Positions 8,551 to 17,949 are shown, counted from the first letter of the stretch. The stretch is DNA of 64,000 bases from Dehalococcoidia bacterium (GCA_009692685.1 SHYS01000005.1:1-64000); one strand, 5' to 3'. Numbers and translations: made by a program. Notes: generated by a model from the letters alone, not told the origin.

Positions 8551-8699
8551 GGGTCCTCGATTCAGCGGGGCACCGCATCGATGAGAGGGCGGCGGCGGGC
8601 GCAGCCTAGCGCGGGCGTGTGGGCCCCGCCAGCGCGCGGCTACGGTAGCGCCTCGATAAACTCAGGAGCGCGCCCCGGCGGGTGGGCGTGAGGTGTCCC

Positions 8700-9224
8700 G
8701 TGGACTGGTTCGACATCGCCATCATCGGCGTCCTGACGTGGAACACCGTCGCCGCGTTCCGCCGCGGCCTGATCCGCGAGGTGGCCTCGATCGTCGCGCT
8801 GATCGCCGGCGCGATCCTCGCGGGCCGCTACTACGACGAACTCTCGGCCAACCTCACCTTCCTCATCGAGGACGAGACGATGCGGAACCTGGTCGCCTTC
8901 GGCTCGATCTTCCTGGGCATCAACGTCGTTGGCGCCGTCGCCTCCATGTTCCTGAAGAGCACCGCGGCGATCCTGATGCTCGGGCCCCTGGATCACCTCG
9001 GCGGGGCGGCCTTCGGTTTGCTCCGGGGCATCCTCTTCGTGGAGATCGTGCTGGTCGCGGTCACGGCCTTCCCGGCTGCCGCGGTGCTCACCGCCGGCGC
9101 CACCGAGTCGACTCTCGCGCCCTACTTCCTGCGCGCCGCCCCCCTGGTGAACAAGCTTCTTCCAGACTCCTTCCACGACGCCCTGGACACGCTGAAGGCC
9201 TTCGCCGAGCCCGAGACTCCCTGA
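8700..9224 (+). CDS. cvpA: CvpA family membrane protein
   Basis: A 174-residue protein with four hydrophobic helices. The start DWFDIAIIGVLTWNTVAAFRRGLIRE is the CvpA signature; the family is linked to envelope function and, in E. coli, colicin V production. GTG at 8700 is preferred because AGGTG lies 4 nt upstream and the family begins with (M)DWFD. A GTG at 8682 would add six residues without family support. Confidence 0.82.
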   Translation: MDWFDIAIIGVLTWNTVAAFRRGLIREVASIVALIAGAILAGRYYDELSANLTFLIEDETMRNLVAFGSIFLGINVVGAVASMFLKSTAAILMLGPLDHLGGAAFGLLRGILFVEIVLVAVTAFPAAAVLTAGATESTLAPYFLRAAPLVNKLLPDSFHDALDTLKAFAEPETP

Positions 9225-9336
9225 GCCCCACTCAGTCCCTCGACTCCGCCCGTTTCGAGGACGCACGCTGGCCCTCAGGCGCCTCGAAATGTGGCAAACT
9301 CGGGGTGCGCTCCTCTAACGAGGAGAAGGGCGTGCC

Positions 9337-9903
9337 GTGGGGACAGACCGCCGCGCACTGGTGCTCAACCAGAATTACGAGCCGCTGAACGTGTGCTCGG
9401 CTCGGCGCGCGTTCGTTCTGGTCCACTACGGCAAAGCCGAAGTGATCGAGGGCATCGAGCGGGGGCTGCGGGGGGTCGATTCCGTCTTCGATCTCCCCTC
9501 GGTGATACGTCTCCAGTACCAGGTTCGCCGTCCCAGACCCCAGCTGCGCCTCACCCGGCGCGAGATCTTCGCCCGTGATCACGGCCGCTGCCAGTACTGT
9601 GGGCGTGCCAGCGCAGACCTCACCCTCGATCACGTCCTCCCCCGCCATCGAGGCGGGCCCCACGAGTGGGAAAACCTGGTGGCGGCGTGCCGCGCCTGCA
9701 ACCACCGCAAAGGCGGGCGCACCCCCACCGAGGCACGCATGAAGCTGCTGCGCCAGCCCTCGCGGCCTGCGGCCACGCCCGCCGCCCTGTTCGGGCACTA
9801 CGCCGACGGCTATCGCGAGTGGCGTCCGTTCCTCGCCGGATGGCTTGAGCGCGGCTCAATCGCAGTCGGCGCATCAGCTCTCGAGGCATCTGCCGCCTCG
9901 TAG
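9337..9903 (+). CDS. HNH endonuclease
   Basis: A 188-residue protein that begins VLNQNYEPLNVCSARRAFVLVHYGKAEVIE, the N-terminal domain of a widespread chromosomal HNH family. The nuclease core has CQYCGR, LDHVLPRHRGGPHEWENLVAAC and CNHRKGGRTPTEA, so both zinc cysteine pairs and the catalytic DH are present. The start is GTG at 9337, after GAGGAGAAGGGCG. The biological role of this stand-alone form is unclear. It is intact, unlike several repair genes nearby. Confidence 0.9.
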   Translation: MGTDRRALVLNQNYEPLNVCSARRAFVLVHYGKAEVIEGIERGLRGVDSVFDLPSVIRLQYQVRRPRPQLRLTRREIFARDHGRCQYCGRASADLTLDHVLPRHRGGPHEWENLVAACRACNHRKGGRTPTEARMKLLRQPSRPAATPAALFGHYADGYREWRPFLAGWLERGSIAVGASALEASAAS

Positions 9904-9989
9904 CTTCGCTCTCGTCTGAGGGTTTCCGCGGGCCGCCATCGTGTGGTTCACCGAGCGCGAGACGACGGCGCACGCGGGGCACTGCGCGT

Positions 9990-10598
9990 ATGGATGTCAC
10001 AGGAGTCTCACCGACTTCCGGGGTAGCCGGCACGCCGGGCGCCCGCTCCTCGGCTTCCTCGTACCCCTCGTTCTCCTCGACGCTCGCGACCCAGCAGCAG
10101 CTCGATGCCGCTCGCGATGTCCTCGCGACACTCCCACCGCCGATGGTCTACGCCATGCGCGACTACGCGGGCTCGCCCACCGAAACGGTCGACAACCTCT
10201 TCATCGGCTTCCGCGACGGCGCCTTCGAGCTTCCCAAGAACGAGTACGGCGCGCCGGGAACGATCATGCACGCGACCGCACACGCGGCAACAGTCTTCGA
10301 CACGCCCGATCAGATGTGGGTGGCGCTGCGCACCGCGATCTTCGATCCGTCGAGCGTCGCCTCGATGTTCCTCAACACGACGCCGGTTCAGGCGGCGTCG
10401 CCCATGACGTACTCCGCCGCTGCCGCGCCCGTCCCGTCGGTCGCACCTGTACCGGCCTCGGTGTCCGAGGTGCGGACCCTTGAGGACGCAGCCCGCGTCG
10501 TCAACAGCGTGCGTTCAGCCGTGGGTAGCTCGATCCGCCTCGACTGGTGGGAAGCCGCGCTGCGGTTCCTGCTCGAGGCGCAGTTCCCCTCGTCCTAG
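9990..10598 (+). CDS. Hypothetical protein
   Basis: A 202-residue protein with a serine/glycine-rich N-terminus (1-34), a more ordered central part (PPPMVYAMRDYAGSP ... GIIM-type helix ... TPDQMWVALRTAIFDPSS), an alanine/proline/valine linker (about 135-160) and an amphipathic C-terminus. No signal peptide or clear membrane helix is visible. Codon use is like its neighbours. I recognise no family. It converges on the next gene with 14 nt between stops. Confidence 0.55.
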   Translation: MDVTGVSPTSGVAGTPGARSSASSYPSFSSTLATQQQLDAARDVLATLPPPMVYAMRDYAGSPTETVDNLFIGFRDGAFELPKNEYGAPGTIMHATAHAATVFDTPDQMWVALRTAIFDPSSVASMFLNTTPVQAASPMTYSAAAAPVPSVAPVPASVSEVRTLEDAARVVNSVRSAVGSSIRLDWWEAALRFLLEAQFPSS

Positions 10599-10612
10599 GG
10601 CGGCTTCGAGTA

Positions 10613-11326
10613 CTACATCAACTCGCCGGTGCGACGGTCCTCGATGGCCGCGATGTCTTTGAGCTCCAGCTCGTTCCGCGCGCCCACCATCGATTCAAGA
10701 CAGGCGCCCGGGCCGCCCCAGCCGTAGGTCCGCACGATCTTGAGCGCGGCGACACCGCGTTCCGCGGCCAGCGGCACCTTCTGCTCCATCGTCTTGCGGA
10801 GCCCGTCCCACATCTCCTTCGGGTGCTGGATCGCGAAGCGCGCATATTGCAGCGCCATGAAGTCGTTGCCGATGCTGCCCGCCTCGTTCCAGTCGGCCGG
10901 CGGCTCGCGCAGCAGGTCCTTCATTCCCTGGTGGCGCTGCTCCACCTCCCAACGGTCGTCGAGGTTGAACGAGGCCAGCTGCATGTCCGCCTCGGCGGCC
11001 AGCACAAGCTCGCGCAACGCCTGCCGCACGATCTCCGCACCCTCAGGCTGGTCATCGACAGGCGGGCGGACGACGTCCGGAAAGCGCTCGAGTCGCTGCC
11101 GGGCGTGTTCGAGGGCGACGCCAAAGACGTGCGCTAGCGCGTGCTTCGGTACGCCCGAGTGCACCGTGACGCGCACGAGGCCGTCCAGCCACTCGACGTT
11201 GGAGATACTGTTGCCCTCGAAGGCCTCGACCACCAGATCGCGCTCGAACTCGACCTTCAGCCGGCGCTCGATGTCCGCGTACCGCGCGTCCAGCGCCGTG
11301 CCGATGTCCTTGCCGATCACCTGCAT
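10613..11326 (-). CDS. Hypothetical soluble protein
   Basis: A 237-residue, mostly helical, charged protein without signal or membrane segments. Residues about 40-75 alternate polar and hydrophobic (NSISNVEWLDGLVRVTVHSG), and the C-terminal half is rich in W and aromatic residues (DRWEVEQRHQGMKDLL, HPKEMWDGLRKTMEQ). The frame is clean and has normal codon use. I do not recognise the family. It sits downstream of the broken mutM on the same strand. Confidence 0.6.
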   Translation of the reverse strand: MQVIGKDIGTALDARYADIERRLKVEFERDLVVEAFEGNSISNVEWLDGLVRVTVHSGVPKHALAHVFGVALEHARQRLERFPDVVRPPVDDQPEGAEIVRQALRELVLAAEADMQLASFNLDDRWEVEQRHQGMKDLLREPPADWNEAGSIGNDFMALQYARFAIQHPKEMWDGLRKTMEQKVPLAAERGVAALKIVRTYGWGGPGACLESMVGARNELELKDIAAIEDRRTGELM

Positions 11327-11342
11327 ACAGCCCCGCCCTCGC

Positions 11343-12182
11343 TCACATTCGGTGATTCGAGCGTAGCGTCCCTACAGCGCCAGCGGGGCAGGTCAGGCAG
11401 GAGTTGGTCTCGCGGCTGCTCTGCACCTGCGCGCGGATCGTGGACCCACATCGGGGCACGGCTGGTCTGCCTTTCGGTGCACACGCAGATGGTCGCGCTA
11501 CTCCTCATTGCGCTGGTACAGCCCCTCCGCCACCTCTGCCTCGAGGAGCGGGCGCGCCCAGTCGAAGACGGCGTGCATCGCTCGATAGAGGCCGCGTCGC
11601 TGCTCCTCATCGAGAGTGGAGATCTTACGATGCGGATGGATGCGCGCCTCCCAGAGCACTTCGTCCGAGTACGCGTTGCCGATGCCCGCCACGAACTCCT
11701 GGTTCGTCAGCACGTTCTTCGCCTGCCCGCGATGGCGTTTCAGACCAGCGAGGAACTCCTCCTCGGTGATCGCCAGCGTGTCGGGGCCGAGGCTTCGTCA
11801 CTGCGGGATTGCGTCCAGGTCATCCACCGGCAGCAGGTACCACCGGCCCATCCGCCGGGCGTCCGAGTAGCGCAGCTCGTGACCGTCCTCAAACGCGCAC
11901 AACACGCAGGTGCCGGGCCGCTTGCGCTCACCCGCGACGGTCCAGTGGAAGCGCCCCGTCAGCATCGGGTTCACTACCAGCTCGCGGCCATCGTCAGTGG
12001 TGAGGAGCAGGAACTTCCCGTAGCGCCGGATCGAGGTGAACGTGTGCCCAACCAGGCTCTCGAGTTTCTCCTCGGATCGGATGAGCCGCGGCTGACCGCA
12101 CCTCCACGCGTGTCACGGGATTGGCGGTCAGCCGCGGGGCGATGAAACCCTCGATCGCCTCGAGGTCCGGTACCTCGTGCAT
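11343..12182 (-). pseudogene. mutM: mutM/fpg pseudogene (formamidopyrimidine-DNA glycosylase)
   Basis: MutM removes 8-oxoguanine. Family segments are easy to follow across frames: PDLEAIEGFIAPRLTANPVTRVEV; then RSEEKLESLVGHTFTSIRRYGKFLLL; then the helix-two-turn-helix region NQEFVAGIGNAYSDEVLWEA; then a zinc-finger remnant PCPRCGSTIRAQ. Four disruptions are visible: one extra base at about 12095, an in-frame TGA at 11798-11800, an in-frame TAG at 11498-11500, and one missing base near 11454. Residue 2, the catalytic proline in active MutM, is histidine. It follows pheA by 4 nt. Confidence 0.88.
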
Positions 12183-12186
12183 CGCA

Positions 12187-13056
12187 TCAATCCTCCACCG
12201 GAGGCGTCAGGCGAGGTCCCTGCCAGCGTGGGTACGATCCGAACACGCGCAACCACAGCGTCTCGCGCTCGATCTGCGCGAGCGCCTCGCTAAGCGCCGG
12301 CTCGCCACGATGCCCCTGCACGTCGAGCAGGAACACGTACGTCCCCAGCTGGCGGCGCGTCGGCCGCGACTCGATGTGCGTGAGGTTGATGCCGCGCTCA
12401 GAGAACGCTCGCAACACCTCGACGAGTGAGCCCGGCCGGTCGTGGTGCGTCGTGAACGCGATCGATGTCTTGTCGTCGCCGGTGGGGGCGGCGTCGGTGT
12501 GGCCCACCACCACAAAGCGCGTCTCGTTGCCGGGCGCGTCGGCGATGTCGTCTTCGTACACCGTGGCTCCGTAGAGGTCAGCCGCCAGCGCGTTGCCGAC
12601 CGCGAGCGCCCCCTGCTCCTGGAGCGCGGACTCGATGGCCGCCGCGGTCGAGAGCGCCGCAACCGGACGCGCGCCGGGCGCCAGCTCGTTCAAACGACGC
12701 CGGCATTGCGCCAGCGCCTGCGGATGCGAATACACGACTCGTGCCGTGCGTAACTCCAAGCCCTCGGGGCCGACGAGTGCATGTCGGATCGGCAGCACTA
12801 CCTCGGCCGCGATGCGCAGCGCGAAGTCCTCCTGCAACAGCTGGTCGAGGGTCTCTGTCACACCACCCTCGATCGAATTCTCGATCGCGCACACGGCTGC
12901 ATCGGCCTGCCCTGCACGTACGGCGGCAATCGCGGCGGCTACTGAAGCGCTCGGGACCAGCTCCGCGCGCGGGTCGTGGGCGATCGCCGCAGCCTCGGTG
13001 TAGGTGCCGCGTGGGCCCAGGTGCGCCAGCCGCAGCGGGTGGGCGAGGCCTGTCAC
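12187..13056 (-). CDS. pheA: Prephenate dehydratase
   Basis: A 289-residue monofunctional enzyme that converts prephenate to phenylpyruvate in phenylalanine synthesis. The catalytic domain has HLGPRGTYTEAAA at the start, the NSIEGGVTETLD motif and the ETRFVVVG (TRF) segment near residue 180. A C-terminal ACT domain (DRPGSLVEVLRAFSERGINLTHIESRP) is the phenylalanine feedback site. The start is GTG at 13056. It lies 7 nt after a TrkA-type gene in an otherwise unrelated operon. Confidence 0.95.
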   Translation of the reverse strand: MTGLAHPLRLAHLGPRGTYTEAAAIAHDPRAELVPSASVAAAIAAVRAGQADAAVCAIENSIEGGVTETLDQLLQEDFALRIAAEVVLPIRHALVGPEGLELRTARVVYSHPQALAQCRRRLNELAPGARPVAALSTAAAIESALQEQGALAVGNALAADLYGATVYEDDIADAPGNETRFVVVGHTDAAPTGDDKTSIAFTTHHDRPGSLVEVLRAFSERGINLTHIESRPTRRQLGTYVFLLDVQGHRGEPALSEALAQIERETLWLRVFGSYPRWQGPRLTPPVED

Positions 13057-13063
13057 GGCGAAC

Positions 13064-13759
13064 TCAGCGCTCTACCGGATTGGCCTCGAGCGCCAGCGGT
13101 GATGCGACGATCTGGCGCAGCGCTGCCTCGGAGTCCTCGGCGATCACAGCGATGATCTCGTCTCCGACCGCAAGCACGGTGTCGCCAGTCGGGACGACAG
13201 GCGTGCCGTCCAGACTGACCACCAGCGAGATCAACGTCTGCGGCGGCAACTGCAGGGATCGCAGCGGCTTGCCGGCGACCGCCGAGCCGGGCTGCACGTG
13301 CAGATCGACCACCTCAAGGCCACGCTTGCGGAGGTGCATCAACGGGATGAGCGTGTGCTCCGGCAGGTCGACCTCCAGCTGGGCCAGTACCGCCGAGGCC
13401 GCCGACACGGTCGAGTCGACACCGAGCAGCCGGAACAGGCGCTCGTTCAGCGGGTCGTTCACCCTCGCGATCGTGCGGCCAACGTGGAAGAAGTGCCGCG
13501 CGACCTGGCAGGCGACGAGGTTGTGGCTGTCGTCGCCCGTCACCGCCACCAGCAGGTCCGCCCGGGCGAGGCCGATGCTCTCGAGAAAGACGATCTCCGT
13601 GCCGTCGCCGAAAATCGCGCTCTCGCCCAGCTCTTCGCGCAGGTCGCGTACTAGGCCGGCGTCGCTGTCGACCAGCACCACCTCGTGCTCGGTGCTGCGC
13701 AGCAGCTCGATCGCGAGGCCGTAGCCCACAGTGCCCGCACCAATGACCACGATGTACAT
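13064..13759 (-). CDS. TrkA family potassium uptake regulator (NAD-binding plus RCK_C)
   Basis: A 231-residue protein. The N-terminal Rossmann domain begins YIVVIGAGTVGYGLAIELL, with the glycine-rich nucleotide loop and the acidic DSDAG at the end of strand 2. It is followed by a C-terminal RCK_C domain (VAGKPLRSLQLPPQTLISLVV). It resembles CeoC/CeoB-type subunits that gate Trk/Ktr potassium channels in response to NAD(H) or ATP. The channel subunit is not in this window. It is 6 nt after its paralogue. Confidence 0.88.
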   Translation of the reverse strand: MYIVVIGAGTVGYGLAIELLRSTEHEVVLVDSDAGLVRDLREELGESAIFGDGTEIVFLESIGLARADLLVAVTGDDSHNLVACQVARHFFHVGRTIARVNDPLNERLFRLLGVDSTVSAASAVLAQLEVDLPEHTLIPLMHLRKRGLEVVDLHVQPGSAVAGKPLRSLQLPPQTLISLVVSLDGTPVVPTGDTVLAVGDEIIAVIAEDSEAALRQIVASPLALEANPVER

Positions 13760-13765
13760 CCGCTG

Positions 13766-14218
13766 CTACCTCGATTCCTGCGTGGGCAGGAGCGTCGAAG
13801 CGTGCTCAACGGCGGGAGCCTGCTCGGTCAGTGCACGGTAGGCAAGGTCGGCGCTGACGACCGTGGGGCTGAAGGTCCGGATGCCAAGCCGCAAGAACAT
13901 CTCGCTGCGGAACGGGTCGTTCTGCCTCGCCACCACGTTTTTCACCCCGAAGACGTGCATCGCAATCTGCGACGCGAAGATATTGCGGTTGTCGCCCTGC
14001 GCGAGGGCCATGAACGCATCGGCATCCTGCAGGCCCGCGTTCTGCAACACGCGCTGGTCCATCCCGGAACCGACGATGCGCTTGCCATCGAACGACGCAG
14101 GCAGTCGGCGAAATGCAGACTCCTGCGAATCGATGACCAACACGGTGTGACCCTCAGAACAGAGCCGCGCCGCCACCGACGCGCCGGTGCGACCACACCC
14201 CATGATCACGACCTTCAC
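13766..14218 (-). CDS. TrkA-N domain protein, partner of the next gene
   Basis: A 150-residue single Rossmann (KTN) domain: KVVIMGCGRTGASVAARLCSEGHTVLVID with the usual glycine loop and acidic strand-2 end. It lacks the RCK_C domain. I choose the GTG at 14218, which overlaps the UspA stop by 4 nt (GTGA); the longer upstream frame adds unrelated residues. Two adjacent TrkA genes of unequal length are known as ceoB/ceoC in actinobacteria, so the pair probably forms a hetero-oligomeric channel gate. Confidence 0.85.
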   Translation of the reverse strand: MKVVIMGCGRTGASVAARLCSEGHTVLVIDSQESAFRRLPASFDGKRIVGSGMDQRVLQNAGLQDADAFMALAQGDNRNIFASQIAMHVFGVKNVVARQNDPFRSEMFLRLGIRTFSPTVVSADLAYRALTEQAPAVEHASTLLPTQESR

Positions 14219-14679
14219 GCCTGTGCCCCATTCTGCCGCGCGGCGTAGCGGAACAGCCACACGTCGCACGGCGCATGCTCCAGAACGTACTGGCTTACCT
14301 CGTCCAGCTGGAAACGCCCGAACGGACCCACGTACCCCAGTCCTAGCGCGATCGCGTCCACGGCACCCGCTGCCGCCTCGTCGACGATCGCAACGCCCGC
14401 CTGTCGTGCCTGCACGAGTTCACCGTGCACCTTGATCCGATGGTCCTCGCCCAAGCGCTCGGCCTCCGTCAGGACCGCCTCACCCCGCTCGGCCTCCGCT
14501 GGCAGGTCGGCATCCAGCGCTTGCGCGCGCGGCACCTCGATCACGTGGACAACCGCAACCCGCGCCTTCGTGTGCCGGGCGATATCGCACACCGTCGCCA
14601 GCGCGTTGTACGCCGCCGCCGATCCATCGACGGCTACGAGAATCGATTTGACGGCCTTCAGCGGATCGACCTTGACCAT
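14215..14679 (-). CDS. Universal stress protein (UspA family)
   Basis: A 154-residue single Usp domain. It starts with VKSILVAVDGSAAAYNALATVCDIA and ends with the nucleotide-loop-like region LGLGYVGPFGRFQLDEVSQYVLEHAPCDVWL. The classic G-2X-G-9X-G(S/T) is only approximate, so ATP binding is uncertain. Its overlap with two TrkA genes suggests a link to potassium or turgor homeostasis. That link is inferred from context. Confidence 0.85.
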   Translation of the reverse strand: MVKVDPLKAVKSILVAVDGSAAAYNALATVCDIARHTKARVAVVHVIEVPRAQALDADLPAEAERGEAVLTEAERLGEDHRIKVHGELVQARQAGVAIVDEAAAGAVDAIALGLGYVGPFGRFQLDEVSQYVLEHAPCDVWLFRYAARQNGAQA

Positions 14680-14685
14680 GTCCGG

Positions 14686-14853
14686 CTATCGCTCCTCACG
14701 CTGTGCGAGCTGATAACGCACGAACGCATTCGTGAGCAGCACTCCACCGAGGAGATACACCATGGCGTTGCCGTCCGTGGTTACGGCCAGCAACAAAGCG
14801 AGCGCGCCGGCTGCCGCCGACGCGCCCGAGACCATCAAGTTTGATCGTCGCAT
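14686..14853 (-). CDS. Small two-helix membrane protein
   Basis: A 55-residue protein with two hydrophobic segments (about residues 8-25 and 30-45) and a basic C-terminus. The ATG at 14853 is preceded by GGCGAGGAGCGCGAC. It ends 6 nt before uspA and is the first gene of the uspA-trkA-trkA-pheA unit. No function can be assigned. Confidence 0.5.
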   Translation of the reverse strand: MRRSNLMVSGASAAAGALALLLAVTTDGNAMVYLLGGVLLTNAFVRYQLAQREER

Positions 14854-14905
14854 GTCGCGCTCCTCGCCCTCGCCCCCGTGGCGGCGCGGGCGCACGACCT
14901 CGACG

Positions 14906-16034
14906 CTAGGCCGTGCCCTGCGGGGTGTCAATCGGAACCGGCTGCCGCCGCTCACCACCGCGGCCACTCGCGGCTCGCACCAAGCGGCTGGCTCCACAGA
15001 GCGCCGCCGCCAAGAGCGGGAGCATCCACCATCCGAACGCAGCCCCCCCCCACCAGCAGCGCGACTCCGAGGTCTCGCAGCGCCTCGAGTGAGGCGTCCC
15101 AGGCATCGCGGACCAGCGCCAGTGCGCCTGCGGGCTTCGGCGGTTCCACTTTCGCGACCGCTGGCGTCAGGGCCACCGTCAGTGTCGACATGTCGGCGAG
15201 GCGTCCCTGTGCCAGCTCGATCTGGTCGCGCGTCTGGTTCAGGCGGTCCTGCATCTGGAGAATCTCCGGCAGGGTCCGCGCTGAGCTCAATATCTCCATG
15301 TAGCGCGCCTCAACCGCGCGGAGGTTGCGGAGCGTGGACTCGAGGTCGGCGACCTCGCCCGTAACATCCTGCGACCCGGTGCTGATCGTGCGCACCTCGA
15401 TGGCGACGCCGCGCAGCTGCGCCACTACGTCCTAGAAACGGTCGGCCGGAACGCGCAGCGTGAGGTTCGCGCCACCCCGCGGCGGCTGCGGCACCGCAAT
15501 CTCCTTGGTGGGCTGGCCTCCGTCCGTCCGCGGAGCAATCGTGGAGTCCGCAGCGCGGCCGAAGAACCGTGACTCGGCCGCGAAACCGCCGGCGCCCGTG
15601 GCGATCGTGCTCACTCGCTCGAAGGCCTCTGGCACCGACTCGACCTAGAGATCCATCGAACCGGTCCGGATGATTGTGCGCCCTAGGAAGTCGAGGCTCG
15701 GCATGCGGGGTCCGGCTGGCGCCGCCGTCTGCGGACGCCTCCGCGGCGCCAGTGCGTGGGGGCGAGACCTGGGCCGCACCGCTGGCGACCCCCGCACCCG
15801 AGGCAGGCGCCGCGACCTGCGCGCTGTCGATCGCCGCTGGCGCCACGAGTTGCTTCGTGGCCTCACCGGCGATCGCGCCGGTGCGTCAACCGAGGTGTTT
15901 GAGCGCTCCTCGACGGCACCGCCACAGGCAATCAGAGCCGACGCGAGCAGCGCCGCTGCAGTCACCGCCCCAAGCGACCAGGCACGTGACCATCTCGATG
16001 CCCGCCGCACTTCGTTCTCAGTTCGAGCGTCCAT
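14906..16034 (-). pseudogene. DUF4349 lipoprotein pseudogene
   Basis: DUF4349 proteins are anchored lipoproteins with a coiled-coil domain and a C-terminal membrane helix. The pieces here are: a signal peptide with lipobox LIAC (near 15925); then FLGRTIIRTGSMDL, stop TAG (15645-15647); then VPEAFERVSTIATGAGGFAAES, up to stop TAG (15432-15434); then ISTGSQDVTGEVADLESTLRNLRAVEARY. A frameshift in a run of nine C (15043-15051) follows, then the terminal helix MLPLLAAALCGASRLV. Two more frame changes occur near 15880 and 15715. The gene is clearly dead. Confidence 0.85.
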
Positions 16035-16131
16035 CGAAACCTCCCATCGCCGCGGCCGAGCGTGTGGCCGTGGTGATGTGACGCCGCCGACTCGTCGGCG
16101 GTTCCGGGAGGACATCGGAGGGGTGGCTCCG

Positions 16132-16164
16132 CCACTCATGCTTCTACAGGCTCAGTATGAGCGG
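16132..16164. repeat. Short intergenic palindrome (degenerate)
   Basis: CCACTCAT (16132-16139) and ATGAGCGG (16157-16164) are imperfect inverted arms around CTTCTACAGGCTCAGT. This resembles the common bacterial element with core TTCGACAGGCTCAG, also seen at 48278-48380. It lies between the DUF4349 remnant and the phosphodiesterase gene. Confidence 0.55.
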
Positions 16165-16215
16165 CAGGTCCGAGGTTGACTGGGGCGGGTGAACTCGCGG
16201 ACCTTTTCGTCGACG

Positions 16216-16803
16216 CTAGTGCAGCTGCTCGATCCAAGCGTCCACGCGGCCGCCGCGAATCTCCAGGAAACCCACGGTGCCCAGCTGGGTGTTGAGGTTC
16301 CGCGGGTACGTCGGTGAACCAGAGTTGATAATCAGTATCCCGCGCATGGTCTGGACGAGGGGAGTATGGGTGTCGCCCGCCACCACGATGTGCACCGGTC
16401 CGTTGAAGTGCCGCTGCAGCCGCGCCTCGAGGTTCGCGCTGGGCAGTTCGAGGTGTGAGAAGTCGTGCGTCATCCCGATCCGCAGGCCGTTGATATCCAA
16501 GATCTGGTTGTAGGCGAGCCGCGGATCGTTCGGCGCTACGGTCCGGCCGGAGGTGCCGTCGTCCCCGTTGCCGCGTACACCGATCACCGGCGCCACCGCC
16601 TCCAGCCAGTCCAGCACCACCACGTCGTGCATGTCGCCGGCGTGCATGATCAGATCCACGCCGCGGAACACCTCGTAGACCTCGTCCCAGAGCGAGCGTC
16701 GCGCCTCTGGCACGTGGGTGTCCGTGATGAGGCCGATGCGCATGTCGCCACTGAACTCGTGGCGCTGGATCCACGGGCGGTCTTCGATCTGCTGTCCGTT
16801 CAT
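16216..16803 (-). CDS. Metallophosphoesterase (YfcE/MJ0936 type)
   Basis: A 195-residue phosphodiesterase. The metal ligands appear in order: DTH ([11 protein letters not shown]), GD (IMHAGDMHD), GNGDD and GDTH ([10 protein letters not shown]), then a final structural block with [10 protein letters not shown]. This is the YfcE subfamily, which cleaves model phosphodiesters and possibly cyclic nucleotides. A start at the internal ATG (16744, [10 protein letters not shown]) would remove 20 residues that are not typical of the family, so 16803 is the less certain choice. Confidence 0.9.
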   Translation of the reverse strand: MNGQQIEDRPWIQRHEFSGDMRIGLITDTHVPEARRSLWDEVYEVFRGVDLIMHAGDMHDVVVLDWLEAVAPVIGVRGNGDDGTSGRTVAPNDPRLAYNQILDINGLRIGMTHDFSHLELPSANLEARLQRHFNGPVHIVVAGDTHTPLVQTMRGILIINSGSPTYPRNLNTQLGTVGFLEIRGGRVDAWIEQLH

Positions 16804-16953
16804 ACCCGCAGTCTACTCGAATCCGCGTTCGGGCCTCGGGACCTTCCTCCACCGATCCAGCCGTCCCTTCATCGAGGCGCCGCGCCATCCCCTACAATAA
16901 GTTCGAGTTCAGCAGTGTTCGGTCGCGTTCTGGTAGTGCCCTCGGGGAGCCTC

Positions 16954-17949
16954 ATGACCACCAACTCCGCGCCCAGCAACGGCAGCAGCGCCCCCGACGG
17001 CGCCCACGATTCAGGCGGCGAAACCGCTACCTGGACGGTAAAGGCCGGGCTCGCCCAGATGCTCAAGGGCGGCGTCATCATGGATGTCGTAACCGCTGAG
17101 CACGCTCGCATCGCCGAGGAGGCGGGCGCTTGCGCCGTCATGGCCCTCGAGCGCGTCCCGTCCGACATTCGCGCCGCCGGTGGCGTCGCCCGCATGAGCC
17201 GCGTCGACCTCATCGAGGAGATCATGAGCGCGGTCACCATCCCGGTGATGGCCAAGGCCCGCATCGGTCACTTCGTCGAAGCGCAGATCCTCGAGTCCAT
17301 CGGTGTCGACTACGTCGACGAGTCCGAGGTGCTGACCCCGGCCGACGACACGTTCCACATCAACAAGCATGCCTTCCGCGTGCCCTTCGTCTGCGGCTGC
17401 CGCGACCTGGGCGAAGCCCTGCGGCGCATCGCCGAGGGCGCCGCGATGATCCGTACCAAGGGTGAGGCCGGCACCGGCGACATCGTCGAAGCCGTCCGCC
17501 ACATGCGCTCACTCCACGGCGGCATCCGCAAGCTGCAGGCCGCACCCGACGACGAGCTGGCGAACATCGCCAAGGAGCTGGGCGCCTCCCTCGAACTCGT
17601 CCGCGAGGTAAAGAGGCTCGGCAAGCTGCCGGTCGTTAACTTCTCGGCCGGAGGTGTGGCTACCCCCGCCGACGCCGCGCTGATGATGCAGCTCGGCGCC
17701 GAAGGCGTCTTCGTCGGCTCCGGCATCTTCAAGTCTGGTGCCGAATTCGATGACGGCACAGCTGAGGGTCGCAAGAAGCAACACGACGCCCAGGCCAAGA
17801 TGGCAGCGGCGATCGTCAAGGCCGTGACCCACTTCGAAGACCCGGCGATGCTTGCCCAGGTCTCACGCGAACTGACCGGCGAACCGATGCGCGGTCGATC
17901 CGCCGCCTCGCTGCCTGTTGCCGAGCAGCTGGCCGCCCGAGGGAACTGA
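16954..17949 (+). CDS. pdxS: Pyridoxal 5'-phosphate synthase, PdxS subunit
   Basis: PdxS condenses ribose 5-phosphate, glyceraldehyde 3-phosphate and ammonia into PLP. The protein has 331 residues against about 294 normally, the excess being a low-complexity N-terminal tail (1-23). Lys101 in [11 protein letters not shown] and the lysine near 169 in [18 protein letters not shown] correspond to the two Schiff-base lysines of B. subtilis Pdx1. A possible -10 TACAAT lies at 16893-16898. It is followed 7 nt later by pdxT. Confidence 0.97.
   Translation: MTTNSAPSNGSSAPDGAHDSGGETATWTVKAGLAQMLKGGVIMDVVTAEHARIAEEAGACAVMALERVPSDIRAAGGVARMSRVDLIEEIMSAVTIPVMAKARIGHFVEAQILESIGVDYVDESEVLTPADDTFHINKHAFRVPFVCGCRDLGEALRRIAEGAAMIRTKGEAGTGDIVEAVRHMRSLHGGIRKLQAAPDDELANIAKELGASLELVREVKRLGKLPVVNFSAGGVATPADAALMMQLGAEGVFVGSGIFKSGAEFDDGTAEGRKKQHDAQAKMAAAIVKAVTHFEDPAMLAQVSRELTGEPMRGRSAASLPVAEQLAARGN

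Noticed and set aside
16136..16888. 250-codon minus-strand frame over the metallophosphoesterase
   Set aside because: Arg-rich shadow in another frame; its last residues (HTEPVEA) come from the intergenic palindrome.
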